Of a stretch of DNA of 10,425 bases, positions 1 to 6,036 are shown one piece after another. Origin of the DNA: JACDBD01 sp050743385 (lineage in GTDB: Bacteria > Actinomycetota > Acidimicrobiia > IMCC26256 > JACDBD01); the NCBI GenBank assembly GCA_050743385.1, contig JBOGFJ010000245.1:1-10425 (forward strand), given 5' to 3'. The notes under the pieces are model-generated. The model was not told the DNA's origin. It made no database searches and saw only the letters and a list, made by a program, of their open reading frames with translations. Position numbers and translations under genes: made by a program. Each line of letters opens with the position of its first letter. The stretch's first letter is position 1.

Positions 1-20
1 GCCTCGAGTCTCACGTTCAG

Positions 21-55
21 CTCCGCGCGAGGAGCGGTACCCCTACTGCGCGGAG
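21..55 (-). terminator. Inverted repeat over the cupin stop codon, possible terminator
   Basis: CTCCGCGC at 21-28 and its exact reverse complement GCGCGGAG at 48-55 are separated by 19 nt and straddle the cupin stop codon (43-45). A competing smaller hairpin is GCTCC at 20-24 with GGAGC at 31-35, so the two cannot form at once. No U tract follows on the minus strand. Position at the 3' end of a gene suggests termination or 3' end protection, but the long loop makes this weak. Confidence 0.3.
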
Positions 56-399
56 ATGTGGCGGATCACGTCGGCGAACGCGGCCGTCGGCGAGAAGTCG
101 ACGTACGCGCAGTCGGTGATCGCCACCGGGGCGTGACCAGGCGGCCAGTAGAACGCCTCGCCCGCCTCGTAGACCTCGTCGCCGCTCTTCGTGCGCATCC
201 CGAGGCGACCCTCGAGCATGTAGCCCCAGTGCGGACACGGGCACAGGTCGTCGGGCAACCCGACCAGAGCAGGACCGAGGTCGGCGCCCTCCTTCAACCG
301 GATGAGCGAGACGGTCATCTCGCCGACCTCGGACATCCGGAGCTCGACGTTGTCGTCTTGGATCGCGACCGGCACGTCGGTGCGTCGAATCACTGGCAT
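43..399 (-). CDS. Small single-domain cupin protein
   Basis: This 118-residue protein is about the size of one cupin beta-barrel. The cupin 1 motif is recognisable around residues 53-64, with C53-P-C55-P-H57-W-G-Y60 then E63-G64, followed by the glycine-rich turn E78-A-G-E81 and the second-motif stretch P86-P-G-H89. H57, E63 and H89 are plausible metal ligands, and C53/C55 could contribute; a substrate cannot be read from the sequence. There is no signal peptide, so it should be cytoplasmic. The ATG start is supported by AGGAGG 5 nt upstream. It lies 39 bp downstream of the TIGR03086 gene on the same strand, so co-transcription is likely. Small cupins of this kind include enzymes, isomerase-like proteins and ligand sensors; none can be singled out here. 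Confidence 0.85.
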   Translation of the reverse strand: MPVIRRTDVPVAIQDDNVELRMSEVGEMTVSLIRLKEGADLGPALVGLPDDLCPCPHWGYMLEGRLGMRTKSGDEVYEAGEAFYWPPGHAPVAITDCAYVDFSPTAAFADVIRHISAQ

Positions 400-416
400 G
401 GGGTCCTCCTCATCAG

Positions 417-434
417 CGCCGGCACGGGCCGGCG
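417..434 (-). other. Intercistronic hairpin between TIGR03086 and cupin genes
   Basis: CGCCGGC at 417-423 and GCCGGCG at 428-434 form a perfect 7-bp stem with a 4-nt loop. It fills most of the 39-bp gap between the upstream stop codon (439-441) and the cupin ribosome binding site (about 405-410). There is no U tract. It could be an attenuator, an mRNA-processing or stability element, or simply a GC-rich coincidence. Confidence 0.35.
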
Positions 435-438
435 TCGG

Positions 439-1005
439 TCACGGTTGGCGGCCGGAGAATGCGACGACTCGCTCGAGCGGGGTCGCGCCCGCGGGAGGAG
501 CCACCTCGGCTCCGAAGACGCCGGGCTGGCGCATCTCGGGTGCGATCACCTGGCGGGCGAACCCATCCGCTTCCGCCACCAACTCGTCGGGAGGCGAGTA
601 CGCCTGGCCGGTCGCGGTGGCCAGGTCCCACGAGTGCATCATGAAGTCGAACGCCACGAACCGGACGAGCACCGGCGCGGGGACCTCACCGAACGGCGGC
701 GGCAGCGAGATCGTCCGCTCCATCGCTCCCGGCTCGCGGACACGGGAGCCGAAATCGGCGGTGACCGCGTCGTACGTCTTCCCGGGGTCGTCGCCGAGCA
801 TCTCCGGCCGCGGCGCCAGGTCGGTGATGGCCTCGCCACGGAACCCGTCGGAGATTCGATCGACGTTGCCGACAAAGTGCCCGAGCAGGTCTCGGACGGT
901 GAACTCGTCGCACGGGGTCGGGGCGGCGAGCTGGTCGGGGCGCACGCCCTTCACGAGGTCACCGAGCGTCGGGACGACGGCGTCGAGCTGGTCGATGGGC
1001 TCCAC
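439..1005 (-). CDS. TIGR03086 family metal-binding protein (MDMPI/DinB-like fold)
   Basis: From the GTG start chosen here the product is 188 residues, the usual size of the family. The hallmark segment reads R22-P-D-Q-L then P29-T-P-C32-D-E-F-T-V-R-D-L-L-G-H43-F-V-G, and a second ligand segment is F121-M-M-H124-S-W-D127. H43, H124 and perhaps D127 are the probable metal site of this DinB / mycothiol-dependent maleylpyruvate isomerase-like helical bundle. Members are often thought to act on mycothiol adducts, but the reaction of this one is unknown. The frame is open upstream to 1188, which would overlap the LuxR gene by 68 nt. GTG at 1005 is preferred because AGGAGGT sits 5 nt before it and homology-like sequence begins there. 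It is followed by the cupin gene 39 bp downstream. No signal peptide is present, so it should be cytoplasmic. Confidence 0.85.
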   Translation of the reverse strand: MEPIDQLDAVVPTLGDLVKGVRPDQLAAPTPCDEFTVRDLLGHFVGNVDRISDGFRGEAITDLAPRPEMLGDDPGKTYDAVTADFGSRVREPGAMERTISLPPPFGEVPAPVLVRFVAFDFMMHSWDLATATGQAYSPPDELVAEADGFARQVIAPEMRQPGVFGAEVAPPAGATPLERVVAFSGRQP

Positions 1006-1009
1006 GGGC

Positions 1010-1016
1010 ACCTCCT
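1010..1016 (-). promoter_or_regulatory. Shine-Dalgarno site deciding the TIGR03086 gene start
   Basis: On the minus strand AGGAGGT runs from 1016 to 1010, with its AGGAGG core ending 5 nt before GTG at 1005. The upstream in-frame ATG codons at 1038 and 1035 lack a comparable site, so the shorter product is favoured. Confidence 0.7.
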
Positions 1017-1063
1017 CATGTCGAAGTGTGGTCATCATGGCCGAGAGGCCGGGCCGCAGCATC

Positions 1064-1111
1064 GGGTCGACGACCCATTCCCGAGGCTGTGGCATGGGTC
1101 GTTCGACCCAT
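1064..1111. promoter_or_regulatory. Two near-identical palindromes, candidate operator pair
   Basis: GGGTCG-A-CGACCC lies at 1064-1076 and ATGGGTCG-TT-CGACCCAT at 1094-1111. The 10-mer CGACCCATTC occurs at 1071-1080 and again at 1104-1113, so the two sites are also a direct repeat. Their centres are about 32.5 bp apart, near three helical turns. They sit in the 115-bp gap between the LuxR stop codon and the TIGR03086 start, upstream of the latter. The spacers are too short for good hairpins without opening pairs, which favours protein binding over termination. The regulator is unknown; the adjacent LuxR-type protein is the simplest candidate. Confidence 0.5.
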
Positions 1112-1120
1112 TCGGGCGGG

Positions 1121-2923
1121 TCAGCGCGCCGCCCCGACGATTCCGTGCTCGAACGCATAGGCGGTCGCAGCCGCTCTGGACGACACACCGATCTTGGCGA
1201 AGATGTTCGAGAGGTGGCGGGCGACCGTCTTCTCGGCGAGGAAGAGCCGCCCGGCGATCTCCTTGTTCGTGTGCCCGGCAGCCACGAGGCGCAGCACCTC
1301 GGCTTCGCGTTCCGTGAGGCCCTCGGGAAGGCTCGCGGCGCCCGTGCGCAGGCTCCGGGCCCGCTCGGCGTCGACTCCCGCCCCCAGGCGCTGGAAGATC
1401 GCGGCGGCGGCGTCGAACGACGACACCGCAGCCTCCTCGTCGCCGGCCTCCCGGCACGCGCGCCCCATCAGCACACGAGTCGACGCGACCTCGTACGGAA
1501 GCTCGAGGTCCTGCCATTCGTGCAGCGCCCGGCGAAGGGTGCCGCACGCGCAACTGGGGTCTTCGACCGCGAGCTCGAAGCGTCCTCGCGCCAGCGACGC
1601 CGCCGCCTGCAACCCGGTGCTGTCGTATTCCTGAGCGATCGCTTCGAGCTCGGCGACCGCGGCGCGCGCGGTGTCGACGTCGCCGGCCACCAGCGTGATC
1701 TCGACCTGGGCGGGAAGCAGCTTCGCCCGGCCCAGCCGGTTCCAGCTCTCTTCCGACACCGCGCGCGCGATCCCCGTGGCGGCGGCACCGATCCGGCCCT
1801 GGGCGAGGCGCAGCAGCGCGAACCCGGGCTGGGGCTGGCGGCCGAGCTCGTCGGCGCGCCGGAATGCCTCCTCGGCACCGTCGAGATCACCGAGCCGGCG
1901 GCGGATCTCCCCGATCTCGTAGAAGGCGCTTCCCGAGTTGAACACGTTGACGTCGCACAGCTCGGTATACGCCCGCCGCGCTTCCTCCTCGGCCTCGGCC
2001 CACTCCCCGCGGAGTTGGAGCATCTCGGCTCGATGGACCCGGCACAGTCCGGGGAACACCGTGACCGGATGCCCTTCCGACCAGCGGGCGCCGAACTCCG
2101 TCCATTCCGCGGCCCGCTGGTGGTCGCCCAGCTCCTCGCACGCGCTGATGAGGCTGCAGTAGACCTTGCCGGTCTCGAACGGGTTCAGCTTTCCTTCGAC
2201 CGCGAGCAGCATCGCCTCGTCGTAGTAAGCGAGCCCTTCGGCGGGACGGCCGGCGTCGACGAGGAGCCGGCCGATGGCCTGGAGCGCGTCCGCTTCGAGG
2301 TTGCGATCAGCGAGACGACGGCCGATCTCGACGGCGCGCTCCGCGGTCTCGACCGCCTGTTCGAGCGCACCGTGCGAGTGCGTCGCCTCGGCCTCACGGA
2401 CGAGGAGACCGCCCTGCTCCGCGCACTCGGCCTCCGACGCGAGCACACGCCGGGCCCTCTGGAGCCAGCCGCCCGCAACGCCGCGCCGCGCCTTCCAGGT
2501 GTGGTGGTCGTAGAGGAGGAGCGCCTGGCGGGCGGCGGGCCGCATTTCTCCCTCCTCGACGTACAGGGCGTAGGCGCGCTCGCGCGCCGTGATGCACTCG
2601 TCGATCCGGCTCACCCACCAGGCGGCGTCCGCGAGCACCTCGAGCGCGGCCGGGTCAGCCGAGGTCGCGACGCCTGTCTCGGTCAGCACCTCGTACGCGG
2701 CCGGCCAGTCGCAAGCGGCCAGCCGCTCTCGGGCTCTCTCGACTGCGTCCGCTGCCGTACCCCCGTTTGTCCGAGAGTGATTGTGGCATGAAGCCGAACC
2801 TGCCCTCCTCCCAGCCAGTTCCCAGGAAACTGTCAGGAGCTGCCGAGTCGACGCCCGTACGGTCGCCAGAGCGATACACCGAGGCAGGAGGCACGAGGAT
2901 GCAGGGGCGATGGCTCGCGGCAA
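1121..2923 (-). CDS. LuxR-type transcriptional regulator with TPR-like repeats
   Basis: The C-terminal 65 residues (about 536-600, encoded at 1124-1318) form a classic LuxR/GerE helix-turn-helix: LTEREAEVLRLVAAGHTNKEIA, then the recognition helix around EKTVARHLSNIFAKIGV. The preceding ~450 residues are Ala/Glu/Leu/Arg-rich paired helices of the tetratricopeptide type. No Walker A motif is seen, so this is an ATPase-less relative of the large LAL regulators. It is cytoplasmic and DNA-binding; its ligand is unknown. The start is doubtful. The only intact start is ATG 2923, which gives an unconvincing Cys-rich leader and overlaps the divergent lipoprotein gene by 25 nt. Homology-like sequence begins near 2740, about ADAVERARERLAACDW. 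ATG 2789, in another frame, would join it if one base were missing from the C5 run at 2760-2764. Family assignment is firm; the first 60 or so codons are not. Confidence 0.85.
   Translation of the reverse strand: MPRAIAPASSCLLPRCIALATVRASTRQLLTVSWELAGRRAGSASCHNHSRTNGGTAADAVERARERLAACDWPAAYEVLTETGVATSADPAALEVLADAAWWVSRIDECITARERAYALYVEEGEMRPAARQALLLYDHHTWKARRGVAGGWLQRARRVLASEAECAEQGGLLVREAEATHSHGALEQAVETAERAVEIGRRLADRNLEADALQAIGRLLVDAGRPAEGLAYYDEAMLLAVEGKLNPFETGKVYCSLISACEELGDHQRAAEWTEFGARWSEGHPVTVFPGLCRVHRAEMLQLRGEWAEAEEEARRAYTELCDVNVFNSGSAFYEIGEIRRRLGDLDGAEEAFRRADELGRQPQPGFALLRLAQGRIGAAATGIARAVSEESWNRLGRAKLLPAQVEITLVAGDVDTARAAVAELEAIAQEYDSTGLQAAASLARGRFELAVEDPSCACGTLRRALHEWQDLELPYEVASTRVLMGRACREAGDEEAAVSSFDAAAAIFQRLGAGVDAERARSLRTGAASLPEGLTEREAEVLRLVAAGHTNKEIAGRLFLAEKTVARHLSNIFAKIGVSSRAAATAYAFEHGIVGAAR
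2812..2838 (+). promoter_or_regulatory. 11-bp-period CAGG repeats, candidate response-regulator box
   Basis: CAGGA occurs at 2823-2827 and 2834-2838, exactly 11 bp apart, and a weaker CAG precedes at 2812-2814 in the same phase. OmpR/PhoB-family regulators bind tandem direct repeats of about 11 bp, and such a regulator is encoded in the operon downstream. The same bases also hold an imperfect palindrome at 2816-2832 (CAGTT-c-CC-A-GG-a-AACTG), which is an alternative reading for a dimeric repressor. The site lies 19 nt before a possible -10 element. Confidence 0.45.
2858..2863 (+). promoter_or_regulatory. Possible -10 element for the YHYH-regulator-kinase operon
   Basis: TACGGT matches the actinobacterial TANNNT -10 pattern. 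It is 19 nt downstream of the last CAGGA repeat, as expected for a promoter activated at the -35 position, and would give a leader of about 30 nt before the ATG at 2899. No good -35 hexamer is seen, which would fit activator dependence. Confidence 0.35.
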
Positions 2924-3891
2924 CGGGCGCGTTGGTGGTGGCCGCGGCGGCGGCGTGCGGTGGGAACGGTGGTGGCGACGGCGACTCGGCGCGCACGACC
3001 GCTCCGACCGAGGCCGCCGCGGTCGACGAGCCCACCGTGACCCCCGTCGACGACACGGTCGACCGGACCCGTCTTCCCGTCGGCGACGACAGCGTCTCGG
3101 CGTCGGAGACCGGCGTCGGGCTGCTGTGCACGACGATGCCCGGCGGCGGGGGCGGCGCCTCGACGCAGGGTCCGTGGTTCAACCAAGACGGCACGTTCGA
3201 CGACGAGGCCAAGTACGTCGTGGAGGGTGACGTCACATGGACACCCGACCTGAGCGTCACTGTGGAGGGTGACACCCGGGTCCTCACGACCAACAACCTG
3301 CCCGACCACACCACCGGCGTGTTCCCGGTCGCAGCGGGCACCGAGGCGGCGCAGATCGATCCCAACCCCAACGCGATCACCGAGCAGGCGTTCACGCTCG
3401 AGGTTCCGGCCAACCCCACACTCGCAGACGAGCCCCGATGCCTGGGCGGCGAGGCCGGCATGCTGCTCACCGGTGTCGTGCTCAACAACGCCGTCGACGC
3501 CGAGTTGCGCGACGCCGTCGCCTGGGAGGTGCAGGACTCCTGTGACGGCCACCCGCACGGTGGGGGCGTGTACCACTACCACTCGGTCACCGACTGCGCG
3601 ACGGATGACGCCGGCGACGGCCATTCCGATCTCGTGGGCTACGCGCTCGACGGGTTCGGCATCTACGGCCACGCCGGCGAGGACGGCACGTTGCTCACCA
3701 ACAGCGACCTCGACGAGTGTCACGGGCACACCCACGACATCGAGTGGGACGGCGCCACGGTCGAGATGTACCACTACCACGCGACGTACGAGTTCCCGTA
3801 CACGGTCGGGTGTTTCCGGGGCAGCGAGGTCGCGAGCGCTGAGGGCCTCGGTGGTCCCCCCGCCGGTGGTGGACCTCCGCCGCAGGGTTAG
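2899..3891 (+). CDS. YHYH domain lipoprotein
   Basis: The 330-residue product begins with a short charged start, a hydrophobic stretch and a lipobox-like A17-A18-A19-C20, so it is probably a lipoprotein anchored outside the membrane. An Ala at -3 makes the lipobox imperfect. A Gly/Thr/Asp-rich linker follows. Residues ~110-317 resemble the YHYH domain, a family of unknown function, with YHYH at 225-228 and again at 291-294, flanked by GHPHGGG and CHGHTHD. Many His and several paired Cys suggest metal binding and disulfides, which is inference. The tail is Gly/Pro-rich. ATG 2899 is chosen because AGGAGG (2886-2891) lies 7 nt upstream and the signal sequence starts there, although the frame is open further upstream. 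The response regulator gene follows after 13 bp, implying one operon and a role tied to that signalling pair. Confidence 0.88.
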   Translation: MQGRWLAATGALVVAAAAACGGNGGGDGDSARTTAPTEAAAVDEPTVTPVDDTVDRTRLPVGDDSVSASETGVGLLCTTMPGGGGGASTQGPWFNQDGTFDDEAKYVVEGDVTWTPDLSVTVEGDTRVLTTNNLPDHTTGVFPVAAGTEAAQIDPNPNAITEQAFTLEVPANPTLADEPRCLGGEAGMLLTGVVLNNAVDAELRDAVAWEVQDSCDGHPHGGGVYHYHSVTDCATDDAGDGHSDLVGYALDGFGIYGHAGEDGTLLTNSDLDECHGHTHDIEWDGATVEMYHYHATYEFPYTVGCFRGSEVASAEGLGGPPAGGGPPPQG

Positions 3892-3904
3892 CGTCGGGCC
3901 ACGC

Positions 3905-4633
3905 ATGACCCGCCAGCCCGACACCGTGACCCGGCCCGACGGGTCGCCGGTCCGCCTCCTCGTCGTCGACGACGAGGAGGCGCTGGTCGATCTCCTCGGC
4001 GACGCTCTGCGCTTCGCCGGTTACGAGGTGCACACCGCCGCGACCGGGTTCGAGGCGCTCCGCCGGGCAGCCGAGCTCGGGCCCGACCTGATGGTGCTCG
4101 ACGTCAACCTCCCCGACCTCGACGGCTTCGAGGTGTGCCGGCGGCTGCGGCGCGACGGCGAGGACGTGCCGGTGGTGTTCCTCACCGCCCGGGACGAGCC
4201 CGGCGACCTGCGCGCCGGCTTCACCCACGGCGGCGACGACTACGTCACCAAGCCGTTCAGCCTCGAGGAGCTGAACTTCCGGATCCAGGCGGTGCTGCGC
4301 CGCACTCTGCGAGCACAGACCGACGCGGCCGACACCCTCGGGTGCTCCGACCTGGTCATGGACCAGGGCGCGCACCGCGTCTGGCGCGGCGAACAGGAGA
4401 TCGAGCTCTCCCCCACCGAGTTCCGGCTGCTGCGCTACCTCCTGCTCAACCGCGGGCAGGTGCTGTCGAAGCCGCAGATCCTCGACCACGTATGGCAGTA
4501 CGACTTCGACGGCGACGCGTCGGTGGTCGAGAGCTACATCAGCTATCTGCGCAAGAAGCTCGACCGTGACGAGCCGCGCCTGATCCACACAGTGCGCGGC
4601 TTCGGGTACACCATCCGCGAGCCCGACGGGTGA
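3905..4633 (+). CDS. OmpR/PhoB-family response regulator
   Basis: This 242-residue cytoplasmic regulator has a receiver domain at about 17-130 and a winged-helix DNA-binding domain at about 145-240. The receiver shows the acidic pair D22-D23, phospho-acceptor D66 in LMVLDVNLPDLDG, T94 in FLTARD and K116 in VTKPF. The output domain shows the usual LSPTEFRLLRYLLLNRGQVLS and the recognition-helix region VVESYISYLRKKLD, ending in the typical HTVRGFGYTI wing. All key residues are intact. The frame is open far upstream, but ATG 3905 gives the standard length; its ribosome binding site is weak, so translation may be coupled to the YHYH gene ending 13 bp earlier. The partner kinase starts 7 bp downstream. 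It probably binds the 11-bp-period repeats upstream of the operon. Confidence 0.95.
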   Translation: MTRQPDTVTRPDGSPVRLLVVDDEEALVDLLGDALRFAGYEVHTAATGFEALRRAAELGPDLMVLDVNLPDLDGFEVCRRLRRDGEDVPVVFLTARDEPGDLRAGFTHGGDDYVTKPFSLEELNFRIQAVLRRTLRAQTDAADTLGCSDLVMDQGAHRVWRGEQEIELSPTEFRLLRYLLLNRGQVLSKPQILDHVWQYDFDGDASVVESYISYLRKKLDRDEPRLIHTVRGFGYTIREPDG

Positions 4634-4640
4634 CCTGCGC

Positions 4641-6017
4641 GTGAGCATCAAGGCGCGGCTCACGATCGCGTTCGTCGCGCTCCTGATCGGTGCCGCCGGG
4701 GTGATCGGCTGGTCGGTTGTGCGCACGACCCGCGCTTCGCTCGTCGACCAGCTCGACGACCGGCTGCGCGCCCAGGGCGTCCGTCCCGGGCGCCCGCTCC
4801 CGTCCGAGGGCACGGAGCGGGAGGAGCAGTTCCGGCCCACCGCCGAGCTCATCTTCACCGCCGCCGGCCGCGAGCGCCTGGCCGTGCCCGCCGGCTTCGA
4901 GGACGAGCCCGAGCCGCTCCCGCAGCTGCCCGCGTTTCCGAGCCGGCGTGCCGACGCGCTCGTCGACCGGATCGTCACCCTCCCCGCCGTCGACGGGGAC
5001 CTCGACTACCGCGTGCTCGTCACCCGCGACCCGCGCGACAACTACCGCGTCCTCGCGGCGCCACTCTCGGGCGTCGACGCCGCCGTCGACGACCTCGTGC
5101 GCACCATCCTCATCACCGCCGCGGTCGTCGTCGTGATCGGTGCGGTGACGTCGTGGCTGATCGTGCGGCAGGGGCTACGGCCGGTCGACCGCATGGTCGG
5201 CACTGCCAGCGCGATCGCGGCCGGGGACCTGTCGCAGCGGGTGGAGCACGGCGACGACGACCGCAGCGAGCTCGGAAGGCTCGCGGCCGCGCTCGACGAC
5301 ATGCTCGCCCAGCTCGAGCGCGCCTTCACGGAGCGGCAGGAGAGCCAGGCGCGCCTGGAGCAGTTCGTCGCCGACGCGTCACACGAGCTGCGCACACCGG
5401 TCGCCGCGATCCGCGGCTACGCCGAGCTGTACCGCCGCGGCGGCATCGAGTCGGGCGAGTCGCTCGACCGGGCGATGGCGCGCATCGAGGACGAGAGTCA
5501 ACGGATGGGGAGCCTGGTCGAGGACCTGCTCCTCCTCGCCCGCCTCGATCAGCACGAGCCCCTCGACGTCGCCGACGTGGATCTCGCCCAGCTGGCTGCC
5601 GACGCGGTGAGCGACCTGCGGGCCGTCGAGCCGGAGCGTCCGGTCACGCTCGAAGCGGGCGCGCCCGTGGTCGTCGCCGGTGACGAGCGCCGCCTCCGCC
5701 AGGTGCTCGCCAACCTGCTCGGCAACGCCCGCATCCACACGCCCGCGGGCACGCCCGTCCACGTGACCGCTGCGGGCGACGCCGACGGGGCAACGCTCGT
5801 CGTCGCCGACGAGGGGCCGGGCATCGGCATCGAGCACCGGCCCCGGATCTTCGAGCGCTTCTACCGCGCCGATCGGTCGCGGTCGCGCGCCAGCGGCGGC
5901 GCCGGCCTGGGGCTCTCGATCGTCACCGGGGTGGTGAGCGCCCACGGCGGCCGCCTCGAGGTCGACAGCCCCGCCGACGGCGGCGCCCGCTTCAGGGTGT
6001 GGCTCCCGCGCAGCTGA
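4641..6017 (+). CDS. Membrane sensor histidine kinase, partner of the adjacent regulator
   Basis: The 458-residue protein has a first membrane helix at about 7-27, an extracytoplasmic sensor region of about 125 residues (28-152), a second helix at about 153-176 and a HAMP linker to about 228. The dimerisation domain has the H-box ASHELRTP with phospho-accepting H248. The catalytic domain has an N-box with N358 and N362, a G1 box D390-E-G-P-G-I-G and a G2 box GGAGLGLS at 419-426. All catalytic motifs are intact. The sensor region matches no family I recognise and is rich in Arg, Glu and Pro. The start is GTG, 7 nt after the regulator stop codon and without a clear ribosome binding site, so translational coupling is likely. 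It should phosphorylate D66 of the regulator in response to an envelope signal. Confidence 0.95.
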   Translation: MSIKARLTIAFVALLIGAAGVIGWSVVRTTRASLVDQLDDRLRAQGVRPGRPLPSEGTEREEQFRPTAELIFTAAGRERLAVPAGFEDEPEPLPQLPAFPSRRADALVDRIVTLPAVDGDLDYRVLVTRDPRDNYRVLAAPLSGVDAAVDDLVRTILITAAVVVVIGAVTSWLIVRQGLRPVDRMVGTASAIAAGDLSQRVEHGDDDRSELGRLAAALDDMLAQLERAFTERQESQARLEQFVADASHELRTPVAAIRGYAELYRRGGIESGESLDRAMARIEDESQRMGSLVEDLLLLARLDQHEPLDVADVDLAQLAADAVSDLRAVEPERPVTLEAGAPVVVAGDERRLRQVLANLLGNARIHTPAGTPVHVTAAGDADGATLVVADEGPGIGIEHRPRIFERFYRADRSRSRASGGAGLGLSIVTGVVSAHGGRLEVDSPADGGARFRVWLPRS

Positions 6018-6036
6018 CCGGAGCATGGGGTCAGCT
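6012..6036. terminator. Bidirectional hairpin spanning two convergent stop codons
   Basis: AGCTGACC at 6012-6019 and GGTCAGCT at 6029-6036 form a perfect 8-bp stem with a 9-nt loop. The TGA of the kinase gene (6015-6017) lies in one arm and the TGA of the minus-strand cyclase gene (complement of 6031-6033) lies in the other. The genes are only 13 bp apart, so this is the only place for a shared terminator. It lacks a T tract. Confidence 0.45.

Noticed and set aside
1005..1188. Longer N-terminus for the TIGR03086 protein from ATG 1188 or 1035-1038
   Set aside because: It would overlap the LuxR gene or lacks a ribosome binding site, whereas GTG 1005 has AGGAGGT at ideal spacing and matches the family length.
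302..2791. Very long plus-strand open frame (829 codons) opposite the LuxR and TIGR03086 genes
   Set aside because: High-GC shadow frame: Arg/Gly/Ser/Pro-rich low-complexity product with no recognisable motif, antisense to genes with intact family signatures.
3269..3904. N-terminal extension of the response regulator into the YHYH gene
   Set aside because: The upstream part is Thr/Ser/Arg-rich out-of-frame sequence of the YHYH gene; ATG 3905 gives the standard two-domain length.
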